64,000 nucleotides of DNA from Humibacter ginsenosidimutans (GTDB lineage Bacteria; Actinomycetota; Actinomycetes; Actinomycetales; Microbacteriaceae): the NCBI RefSeq assembly GCF_007859675.1, contig NZ_CP042305.1:3224001-3288000 (forward strand), written 5' to 3'. The position numbers were made by a program, and so were the translations under genes. The first letter of the stretch is position 1; every line of letters begins with the position of its first letter. The notes below the pieces were generated by a model. That model saw only the letters and a list, made by a program, of their open reading frames with translations, was not told where the DNA came from and ran no database searches. Positions 16,594 through 23,791 of this stretch are shown here, piece after piece.

Positions 16594-18036
16594 ATGCTGC
16601 CGCGCGTGACATCGTCGTCAGTACCCGACATCGCGGCGCCCGCGCGCGCCACCCCGCCCTGGCGCTACGCCATCGGCATGTTCGGCACGTCGATCCCGAT
16701 CAACATGGTCAAGGGGTCGATGATTCTGTACTACGTCGACATCCTCGGGCTCGACGTTCGCGCATACGGCATCGTGATGGCGATCTACGCGGTGATCGAC
16801 GCCGTCGACAACCCCGTGCTCGGCTACCTCTCCGACCGCACGCGCACCCGGTTCGGCCGCCGTCGCCCGTGGCTCGTGGTCGGCGCACCGCTGCTCGCCG
16901 CGAGCATGATCGCCTTCTTCTCGGCGCCGACGTCGCTGAAAGGTCTCGGGCTGGTGATGTGGTTCGCCGTGTTCGCGATCGCGTGCGAGGCGTTCGACTC
17001 CATGATCAACGCGAACTACGGCGCTCTGCTGCCGGAGCTGTTCCAGCACGAGCGCAGGCGTGCCGTCGCGAACGGACTGCGCCAGGGCTTCCAGCTTGCA
17101 GCCCTCGTGCTCTCACTCGCGGTCACACCGCTGCTTACCACGAAGGTGTTCGGCACCGAGGAGACCACTGGTGGATTCCGCACCACGGCCATCATCTACG
17201 GGATCATCGCGGTCGTGGTCATCGTCTACATGGCACTGGGTGCACGGGAGAGCCCGCGCTACTCGACGAACATCCGCCCGCCGCTCTGGTCGAGCATCTG
17301 GTCGATCGTGAGCAACCGGCTCTTCTGGACGGTCGGGCTCGTCGGTGCGTGCTACGGCATCGCGATGGCCATCGTGCTGGCGGGCATCCAGCTGTACGTG
17401 AAGTACTCGCTCGGACTGCCGGTGTCGGAGGCGCTCTACCTGCAGGCCGTGGTCATCCTGATCGCCGTCGGCGGCCTCGCCGTGTGGACGCGGATCGTGG
17501 CGCGCAAGGGCGCCCTGTGGGCGTGGCGGCTCGCCTTCGCCGTGCTCGCGATCAGCTTCGTTGCACTGTTCTTCGCGACTGACCTCGTCACCGCGCTGCT
17601 CGCCGGCGTGCTCGTCGGCGCCGGCTGGTCCGGGATGCTCGCCACCAACGACCTCATCACCGCTCGCGTTCTCGACGCGGACGCCGCCGCTCACGGCCAG
17701 CACCGCGAGGGGCTGTTCCTCTCGGCCTTCGGCTTCTTCGGCCGCCTGAACAGCATCGTGACGGGTCTCGCGCTCACCTCGCTCGGCGTCTTCTTCGGCT
17801 ACAACTCGGGCGACGATCCGGGAGCCAACCCGGGCTTCGCGTTCCGCGTGTACCTCTGCGTGTATCCGTTCCTGTTCGCCGCCGTGGGCGCGATCGCCGC
17901 ACGCTTCGTGCGCGTGCCGCAGCCGACCGCGGATCAACCGGGTGAGTCTCCGAGCCCGTTGAGCGAGCCGAGCCGGCTCCCAGACCCCGTGAACGACGCT
18001 CCCGTCTCCGACGACGAGGACCCCGTCGACCGATGA
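16594..18036 (+). CDS. GPH-family (glycoside/hexuronide:cation symporter) MFS transporter
   Basis: This 480-residue protein has twelve membrane segments. The GPH signature is present: AVIDAVDNPVLGYLSDRTRT then RFGRRRPWLVVGAPL, and ANYGALLPELFQHERRRAVA. It probably imports an oligosaccharide or glycoside with a cation. A GTG at 16606 is an alternative start. The stop overlaps the ChbG-like deacetylase start (ATGA), so imported sugar is likely the deacetylase substrate. Confidence 0.9.
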   Translation: MLPRVTSSSVPDIAAPARATPPWRYAIGMFGTSIPINMVKGSMILYYVDILGLDVRAYGIVMAIYAVIDAVDNPVLGYLSDRTRTRFGRRRPWLVVGAPLLAASMIAFFSAPTSLKGLGLVMWFAVFAIACEAFDSMINANYGALLPELFQHERRRAVANGLRQGFQLAALVLSLAVTPLLTTKVFGTEETTGGFRTTAIIYGIIAVVVIVYMALGARESPRYSTNIRPPLWSSIWSIVSNRLFWTVGLVGACYGIAMAIVLAGIQLYVKYSLGLPVSEALYLQAVVILIAVGGLAVWTRIVARKGALWAWRLAFAVLAISFVALFFATDLVTALLAGVLVGAGWSGMLATNDLITARVLDADAAAHGQHREGLFLSAFGFFGRLNSIVTGLALTSLGVFFGYNSGDDPGANPGFAFRVYLCVYPFLFAAVGAIAARFVRVPQPTADQPGESPSPLSEPSRLPDPVNDAPVSDDEDPVDR

Positions 18037-18854
18037 CCCGCACCCTCGTCATCACGGCCGACGACTTCGGGCGCGACCCCGGCACGACCGACACCATCCT
18101 CGCACTCCTCGATGACGGCGCGATCACCGCGACGACGCTTATCGCGGTGGCGGACAATGCTGAGCGTGCAGCTGAGGGAGCGATCGCTCGCGGCACGTCG
18201 CCGCATCTGCACGGGACGCTGACGCGCGATCGGGGTGCGGTGTGGCATCCGCTCTCGGGACGCTCGAGCCTGATGGATGCCGACGGCCTGCTCTTCGACG
18301 ACCCTGCGGCCTTCGACGCGACGGCTACCACCGACGACGCCTTCGCCGAGTTGGATGCCCAGCTCGCGTGGATGCGCGCCCGCGGTCTCGACCCCGCGGC
18401 CGTCGACTCGCACGCCGGTACGCTCTACGGCCTGAACGGTCGATCCTGGCTCGCAGACGCACTGCGATGGTGTGCGGCCAACGAGCTGGCGTTCCGCCTG
18501 CCCCGGGATGCCCGTGCCTATTTCGGCGACGCCCTTCCCGCGCCGCTCGCGCATGCCCATGCGCGAGCGGTCGCCTACGCCGACCGGCTCGGGGTGAGCC
18601 TTCCGCACGCGATCCTGACCAATCACGCGGATGCCGATGAGCTCGGCGACTACGAGGCGCTCAGGGACAGCCTGATCGAGCGACTCGCGGAGCTGCCCGA
18701 GGGCGCCAGCGAGCTGTTCCTGCATCCGTCCGCGCCGGGTGCCGTGCCGGGGCCGGCCGGCGTCGCCCGGGAGTGGGAGGCGCGGCTGCTGCGCGATGAC
18801 CGCTGGCATGCCGCGATCGAGCGGGAGGGCATCCACCTTGTCGCGGCCTGGTGA
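18033..18854 (+). CDS. ChbG/YdjC-family carbohydrate deacetylase
   Basis: This 273-residue metal-dependent deacetylase starts with the diagnostic TLVITADDFGRD (Asp pair of the metal site). A His of SPHLHGTL and the motif AVDSHAGTLYG supply other ligands, and FLHPSAPG is the C-terminal histidine motif. Family members deacetylate chitooligosaccharides or related amino sugars. It is the middle gene of a transporter-deacetylase-PHP operon. Confidence 0.92.
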   Translation: MTRTLVITADDFGRDPGTTDTILALLDDGAITATTLIAVADNAERAAEGAIARGTSPHLHGTLTRDRGAVWHPLSGRSSLMDADGLLFDDPAAFDATATTDDAFAELDAQLAWMRARGLDPAAVDSHAGTLYGLNGRSWLADALRWCAANELAFRLPRDARAYFGDALPAPLAHAHARAVAYADRLGVSLPHAILTNHADADELGDYEALRDSLIERLAELPEGASELFLHPSAPGAVPGPAGVAREWEARLLRDDRWHAAIEREGIHLVAAW

Positions 18855-18872
18855 CATGACAGGCTGGACGGC

Positions 18873-20096
18873 ATGACGCGCATCGTTCACCGCCTCAAGT
18901 TCGGACTCGAGGATGCGCTCGCCGCCGAGCTGCACAGCATCCCCTTCGAGGTCGGCGCCGGCGACGACAGTGTCGAGGTCACGCTCGAGTACGACCACGA
19001 GAAGGCGATCATCGATCTCGGCTGCGAGGGCGCGGGTGCCTGGCGCGGCTGGTCGGGCGGCGCTCGCAGCAGCTTCGTGATCCGTCGCACCGAGGCGACG
19101 CCCGGCTACGTGCCGGGCGAGCTCGAGCCCGGCGCGTGGAGCGTGCAGCTCGGACTGTACAAGGTGCCCGTCGAGCCCGTCGAGGTGACGGTCACCATCC
19201 AGCTGCCCGCGGAGTCGGCGATCCCGCCCGAGCCGCAGGCCGCCCCGACGCCGGATGCCCCACGCGCCAGCGCCCGCCTCCTCCCCGCCGCGCCAGGGCT
19301 CACCTGGTTCGCGGGCGACTTCCACGCGCACTCGACCCACTCCGACGGCGAGCAGTCGCTGAGCGAGCTCGCCGGACTCGCCGTGCGCAACGGGTTGGAC
19401 TTCCTCGCGGTGACGGAGCACAACACGGTGTCGCACCATCCGTTGCTCGCGCAGCTCGGGGCATCCCACGACCTGACGCTGCTGCCGGGTCAGGAGGTCA
19501 CGACGCCACGCGGGCACGCGAACGCGTTCGGCGACATCGGCTGGATCGACTTCCGCCGGCCGGCCGACACGTGGGTCGCGGAGGTGGCGGCGCGGGGCGG
19601 CATCCTCAGCGTGAACCACCCGCTGCAGGGCGACTGGGCGTGGCAGCATCCGCTCACCACGCTTCCCGCCGCGCTCGAGCTGTGGCACGTGAGCTGGTTC
19701 TTGGAGGCCACGGCGACGGCCCCATGGGCCTTCCTCGAGCGCTGGCGGCGGGATGCCGTGCTCCTCGGCGGCAGCGACTATCACAACCCCGAGCACGGAT
19801 ACCTTCCGGGCACCCCGGTCACGTGGGTCGCGGCAGAAGACCGCAGCCCCGAGGCGATCCTAGATGCCGTGCGCGCCGGCCGCACCGCCGTCACGCGGCT
19901 GCCTGTTCCGGACGCCCCCGCACTGGTTCGCGTCGACGGCGACCTGGTCGCGGTCGCTGCCGACGGCGCGGTGCTGCGCGACCTCGATGGCCGCAGTCGC
20001 CTGCTGCACGGCGACCGTGTCGTGATCCCGGATGCCCCGCGCGGCCCTTACCGTCTCGAGACCCCCGAGGGCGCCTGCCTCGCCATCTCGGCCTGA
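18873..20096 (+). CDS. CehA/McbA-type metallohydrolase with PHP domain
   Basis: This 407-residue protein has an N-terminal beta-rich region (about 1-140, probably a carbohydrate-like binding or jelly-roll module). A PHP domain then begins at GDFHAHSTHSDGEQSLSELA (the HxH metal motif) and continues with DFLAVTEHNTVSHH and LLGGSDYHNPEHG. PHP proteins hydrolyse phosphate esters or carbamates. It follows ChbG by 18 nt and ends the operon. Together the three genes suggest uptake and processing of a modified, perhaps phosphorylated or acetylated, sugar. Confidence 0.88.
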   Translation: MTRIVHRLKFGLEDALAAELHSIPFEVGAGDDSVEVTLEYDHEKAIIDLGCEGAGAWRGWSGGARSSFVIRRTEATPGYVPGELEPGAWSVQLGLYKVPVEPVEVTVTIQLPAESAIPPEPQAAPTPDAPRASARLLPAAPGLTWFAGDFHAHSTHSDGEQSLSELAGLAVRNGLDFLAVTEHNTVSHHPLLAQLGASHDLTLLPGQEVTTPRGHANAFGDIGWIDFRRPADTWVAEVAARGGILSVNHPLQGDWAWQHPLTTLPAALELWHVSWFLEATATAPWAFLERWRRDAVLLGGSDYHNPEHGYLPGTPVTWVAAEDRSPEAILDAVRAGRTAVTRLPVPDAPALVRVDGDLVAVAADGAVLRDLDGRSRLLHGDRVVIPDAPRGPYRLETPEGACLAISA

Positions 20097-20123
20097 CTCG
20101 CCCCGCTGGTCCGGAGCGCCCGC

Positions 20124-20181
20124 TTCAAGTCGCACTTTCGGCCCTTATCAGCGCCCATAAGGGCCAGAAGTGCGACTTGAA
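20124..20181. terminator. Long inverted repeat / hairpin after PHP operon
   Basis: The arm TTCAAGTCGCACTT is matched by AAGTGCGACTTGAA, and inner arms GGCCCTTAT / ATAAGGGCC extend the stem around a CAGCGCCC loop. The stem of more than 20 bp lies 28 nt after the PHP stop. It may be a terminator or a dispersed palindromic repeat. Confidence 0.55.
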
Positions 20182-20300
20182 CGAGGTCGGGGTCCGTGGA
20201 TGCCTGCCGCGGCGCCGGGAACCCGGCCGATTTCAGGCACCGCCGTCTCGCCTGATATAGTCGTCAGGTTGATCAGCGAGCCCAGCGCGCTGAGAAACGG

Positions 20301-20376
20301 GCGCCATTAGCTCAACGGATAGAGCATCTGACTACGGATCAGAAGGTTGGGGGTTCGAATCCCTCATGGCGCACCA
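20301..20376 (+). tRNA. tRNA-Arg (anticodon ACG)
   Basis: The acceptor stem GCGCCAT pairs with ATGGCGC, the D arm is TAGCTCAACGGATAGAGCA, the anticodon stem CTGA/TCAG encloses a loop with ACG, and the T arm is GGGGGTTCGAATCCC. CCA is encoded. The length is 76 nt. An integrase gene starts 133 nt downstream, so the 3' end is the probable attachment site. Confidence 0.97.
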
Positions 20377-20387
20377 ACGAAAACAGC

Positions 20388-20416
20388 GAAAAGCCCCGGA
20401 ATTTCGGGGTCTTTTC
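20388..20416 (+). terminator. Rho-independent terminator after tRNA-Arg
   Basis: GAAAAGCCCCGGAATTTCGGGGTCTTTTC forms an AAAAGCCCCG / CGGGGTCTTTT hairpin ending in a T-run, right after the tRNA CCA end. Confidence 0.8.
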
Positions 20417-20509
20417 GTCTTCGCGGATGACACGGCGCGACACGGGATAACACGCCCATGTGTGCACCAATGTGTGCACCTACCGCGAGCTTAGGTTTAG
20501 CCTGATCTC

Positions 20510-21706
20510 GTGCCGAAGCGACGCGACCACGGCCAAGGCGGCCTCTACGAGCTAAAAGGCCGCGGATTGTGGCGCGGAGTCGTCGACAACGGCTACACGT
20601 CTGACGGGCGCCGCCGGCAGGTCTACGTGCATGCCAAGACGCGTGAGGAATGCGTCCAGAAGCTGCGCCGGCTGATGCACGAGGTCGAGCAGAACGGCAG
20701 CCCGCTCGATCACCACACCCGGGTCGCCGACCTTGCCGAGTCCTGGCTTGCCGACGCGGCAGGGCGGCTGAAGCCGAAGACCATGCAGGGTTACCGCTCC
20801 CAAGTGTCCACGAACATCGTGCCGGTCCTCGGCAAACGAGTTGTCGCAGACCTGAAGCCATCGGACGTGCGACGCCTACACACCGCCATCTTCGCGCGCG
20901 GAATCGGACCCGCCACCGTCGCCGCGGCCCACCGCACCCTCTCCGCGATGCTCGGTTTCGCCGTCGACGAGGGCCTCATCTCCCGCAACATTGCGGAATC
21001 GGTCGACATCCCCAAGCAGGCGCCGGTCGATCGCGACTCGCTCACGCGTGCCGAAGCTCAGGCGCTACTGAGGCTCGGTGACGCGCGATGGACTTTGGCA
21101 TTGCTCTCCGGTGCGCGCGACGGCGAACTGCGAGGACTACGGGTCCAGGACCTCGATCTGGACGGAAAGAAGGCACACGTCTCCTGGACCCTCGTTGAAG
21201 CCACGTTCCGGCACGGATGCGAACCCTCGTGCGGCAGAAGGACCGCCGGCCGCTGCCCACAGCGGGAGCTCGATATCGCCTCGAACTTGGAAGTAGCCCC
21301 GCTGCAGGGACGCTGGGTGCTCGTCCGGCCGAAGGCTTACAAGCCGCGCATCGCCCCACTCACAGACGAACTCGTCGCCATTCTGCGCAGGCGGATCACC
21401 GCGGGCGAGGGCCGCAATCCACATGCTCTGGTATGGCACCGGCCAGATGGGAGCCCACTGACAAATGCTGATATGAACGGAGCGCTGCGCGGTGCGCTCA
21501 CCGCAGCGGGAATCGACCGGCCCGCCACCATGCACTGGCTTCGCCATACGTACACCACCATGGCCGAGCATGCCGGGCTCGAGTGGGTGGTCTACGCGAA
21601 CATCTCCGGTCACGCCTCGGAGGATGTCTCCCGGCGGTACACACACCAACTCGCGCAACAGGCGGCAGAAGGCGTGAACCGACTGAACGACTATCTGCAG
21701 GGCTAA
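20510..21706 (+). CDS. Site-specific tyrosine recombinase (phage/ICE integrase)
   Basis: The 398-residue integrase has an N-terminal arm-binding region (about 1-65), a SAM-like core-binding domain (about 70-165) and the catalytic domain with Arg203 (SGARDGELRGL), His342-x-x-Arg345 (HWLRH), His368 (GHAS) and Tyr377 (RRYTH). An insertion at about 234-256 holds three cysteines (HGCEPSCGRR, GRCPQR), often seen in actinobacterial integrases. The start is GTG at 20510. Direct repeats of TGTGCACC lie at 20461-20480, a plausible arm-type site. The target is the adjacent tRNA-Arg. Confidence 0.94.
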   Translation: MPKRRDHGQGGLYELKGRGLWRGVVDNGYTSDGRRRQVYVHAKTREECVQKLRRLMHEVEQNGSPLDHHTRVADLAESWLADAAGRLKPKTMQGYRSQVSTNIVPVLGKRVVADLKPSDVRRLHTAIFARGIGPATVAAAHRTLSAMLGFAVDEGLISRNIAESVDIPKQAPVDRDSLTRAEAQALLRLGDARWTLALLSGARDGELRGLRVQDLDLDGKKAHVSWTLVEATFRHGCEPSCGRRTAGRCPQRELDIASNLEVAPLQGRWVLVRPKAYKPRIAPLTDELVAILRRRITAGEGRNPHALVWHRPDGSPLTNADMNGALRGALTAAGIDRPATMHWLRHTYTTMAEHAGLEWVVYANISGHASEDVSRRYTHQLAQQAAEGVNRLNDYLQG

Positions 21707-22058
21707 CACGCCCGGTCTAGCGCGGTTCGCAGGAGCACGTCAGAAGCCCGCACCCACCCTTCAGTCTCGCGTTGGTGCTCCGCGTCGCCGAGCTTGGTGA
21801 GATCACTTCGCCCAGGTCGCTTTCGCGGCCGTCCCGGTGGTTGCGATCAAGAGCGCACGGGGGAGGCGGAGTAAGCGGAGGTCTCGGTTGCTAAGCGGAG
21901 GCCGGCACGGCCGGAGTCTGCAAATGGTGATCGAAGCGAACGCAGTCGACGCCGCAGCTATGATCGGCCGCCGGTGCGGCCGTCGCATTTGCGTGGTGGA
22001 GCGGGGCCGGTACCCCTTAGAGCTGAAGCTTGACGAGGAGCGACGCGCCTGGTGGCGT
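21707..22058. other. Non-coding or uncertain stretch before the antitoxin gene
   Basis: This region of about 350 bp has no convincing gene of its own. It contains two direct copies of TAAGCGGAGG separated by a 10-nt spacer (about 21871-21900). An open frame in register with the next gene runs back to 21837 but has an Arg-rich, low-complexity sequence, so most of it is probably leader and promoter. Confidence 0.4.
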
Positions 22059-22775
22059 GTGGCGACGTCGGTGCAGCGTGGGATCATTACGAATGTGGCC
22101 GTCTCCCTGCTCGATCGAGCGATCTACTCGTACTCCGATGTGGATCGCCTTGTTGGTCTGCATGCGGGTACCGCGAGGCGGTGGCTTGAGGGGTACGAAC
22201 GTGCGGGCCGTTACTACGAACCGGTGTTGCGTGAGGAGTCGTCCGGTACGGAATCGGTGACGTGGGGCGAGATGGTCGAGGCGCGGCTTCTTGCCGAGTA
22301 TCGCGACAAGCTGGTACCGGTGCAGCGTCTTCGTCCTGCGATTGTTCGGCTTCGTGACGAGTTCGGTCGTTATCCGCTTGCGCATGCGCGCCCTTTCCTG
22401 GATGTTGAGGGGCGCGAGTTGGTGCGTGCGCTGCAGGATGAGGCCGGTCTCGACCGTCCGCTGCGGTTCGTGGTTGTTCGCAATGGTCAAGTGATGCTCT
22501 CCGCCGCGGCACAGCGGTTCAACGATGCTGTCGAGTACGACGGCGGTGTCGTTGCGCGCCTCATCCCCAGTATCCGGACTCGGGAAGTGGTGATGGATCC
22601 TGCGCACGCCTTCGGCCAGCCGGCGATCAGGAACGTGCGCACTGATGCGTTGGCCGAGGATTACCGTGCGGGGACCTCACGCGAAGAGCTTGCCGACCTC
22701 TATGACCTCAGTGTTGATCAGGTGGACGAGGCGATCCGGTTCGAGCTGATCGCCGGAAGCGGGCGCGCCGCCTGA
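22059..22775 (+). CDS. VapB45-like antitoxin with DUF433 domain
   Basis: From GTG 22059 the product has 238 residues. The N-terminus reads IYSYSDVDRLVGLHAGTARRWLEGY, a MerR-like helix-turn-helix, and the C-terminal part (about 165-235: PAIRNVRTDALAEDYRAGTS then REELADLYDLSVDQVDEAIRF) is a DUF433 helix-turn-helix. This layout matches the VapB45 antitoxin of Mycobacterium tuberculosis (family knowledge). It overlaps the PIN-like gene by 1 nt. Other starts (GTG 22095, or an extension to 21837) cannot be excluded. Confidence 0.75.
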   Translation: MATSVQRGIITNVAVSLLDRAIYSYSDVDRLVGLHAGTARRWLEGYERAGRYYEPVLREESSGTESVTWGEMVEARLLAEYRDKLVPVQRLRPAIVRLRDEFGRYPLAHARPFLDVEGRELVRALQDEAGLDRPLRFVVVRNGQVMLSAAAQRFNDAVEYDGGVVARLIPSIRTREVVMDPAHAFGQPAIRNVRTDALAEDYRAGTSREELADLYDLSVDQVDEAIRFELIAGSGRAA

Positions 22776-23197
22776 TGGCTCGCCTGTTCGAGCCGGTGTA
22801 CTTCACCGACGAGAACACCCTGGGCCTTGGCAAGCTCCTTCGTCGTAGTGGCCGTGACGATGTGCTCTACCCCGGGCATGAGGACCTTCCCGAGGTTCCC
22901 CTCGGAACCGCGGATCTGGACTGGATGCCGATCGTTGGTGCTCGTCGCCTCATCGTGATCACGCGTGACAAGCACATCCGCACCCGTCCGGCCGAATTCG
23001 CGGCGTACGTCGAATACGGAATCTGTTCCGTGTGGATAGGCGCGAAGCGGGACCTGGGACCCCGAGAACAGCTCGAGCTGTTCCTCGCCCACGAAGCACG
23101 GTTGCGGCGCGAGGTCATCAAGTTGGGCCGGGGTCCTTGGGCGCTCGCGCTATCCGGCACCGGTGTGCGCCCGTTGCGTCTCCGGTCTGGCCTCTAG
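22775..23197 (+). CDS. VapC45-like PIN-fold toxin
   Basis: This 140-residue protein has YFTDENTLGLGKLLRRSGRD near the N-terminus (acidic D-E pair of the PIN site), DLDWMPIVGARRLIVITRDK (second acidic site) and IRTRPAEFAAYV. This is the PIN-like DUF5615/VapC45 arrangement, a putative ribonuclease held inactive by the upstream antitoxin. The translational overlap with the DUF433 gene supports a toxin-antitoxin pair that stabilises the element. Confidence 0.78.
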   Translation: MARLFEPVYFTDENTLGLGKLLRRSGRDDVLYPGHEDLPEVPLGTADLDWMPIVGARRLIVITRDKHIRTRPAEFAAYVEYGICSVWIGAKRDLGPREQLELFLAHEARLRREVIKLGRGPWALALSGTGVRPLRLRSGL

Positions 23198-23391
23198 CTA
23201 ATGACGGAGCAGACCTACCGCTGCGAGCTTGCTCGAGTCAGGCGTCCATCCTGTCCTGCCCGGGCCAACACCCGTGGATGCTGACTTAGGAGAACGCGAA
23301 CGGTAGCCCCACGGCTTGTGCGTCAGAGTCAGCTCCAGCCAATCAGGCGGAGATGTAGCGATTTGTCTGGGCGCAGGAGGATTCTCGAGGT

Positions 23392-23712
23392 GTGTCCGAT
23401 CTTTCACAGCGCCCAAGGCCACGTCCTGTTGGTTCATCCCAGTCGGCGGCGGTTGAGTTCTGTCGCGAGTGGATGGTCTATCTCGGGGAGGAGGACACGG
23501 TGGTCGCTGAGGGTGCAACAGCGGAAATCTGCGATCTCTACAGCTCCCGATACGTCGCGTTGGTCGAGAACCGGATCGGGAACATCGAAGTTCCGCTTGT
23601 ACAGCGAGCGGTTATGCTCTCGGCGTCGGATGGTCGGCACAGCCTCGTATTCCACTCCGGGGGTGTTTCCCTGACGCTGGAGAACTCGCCAACGCTCACG
23701 GGATTCCCTTGA
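23392..23712 (+). CDS. Small hypothetical protein of actinobacterial mobile elements
   Basis: This 106-residue protein has the core EFCREWMVYLGEEDTVVAEG, then CDLYSSRYVALVENRIGNIE and LSASDGRHSLVFHSGGV. Similar sequence appears in actinobacterial element-borne proteins that may have a restriction-endonuclease-like fold, but I cannot confirm a nuclease motif. The start is GTG with AGGAGG upstream. It is convergent with the relaxase. Confidence 0.55.
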   Translation: MSDLSQRPRPRPVGSSQSAAVEFCREWMVYLGEEDTVVAEGATAEICDLYSSRYVALVENRIGNIEVPLVQRAVMLSASDGRHSLVFHSGGVSLTLENSPTLTGFP

Positions 23713-23791
23713 TTGCGTACGTTGCTCGGGCCGGCGACATTGAGCCGCGGAATCGGGTGGCGGTGCCGATCTGCCGTTCTTATCGCCTGCC

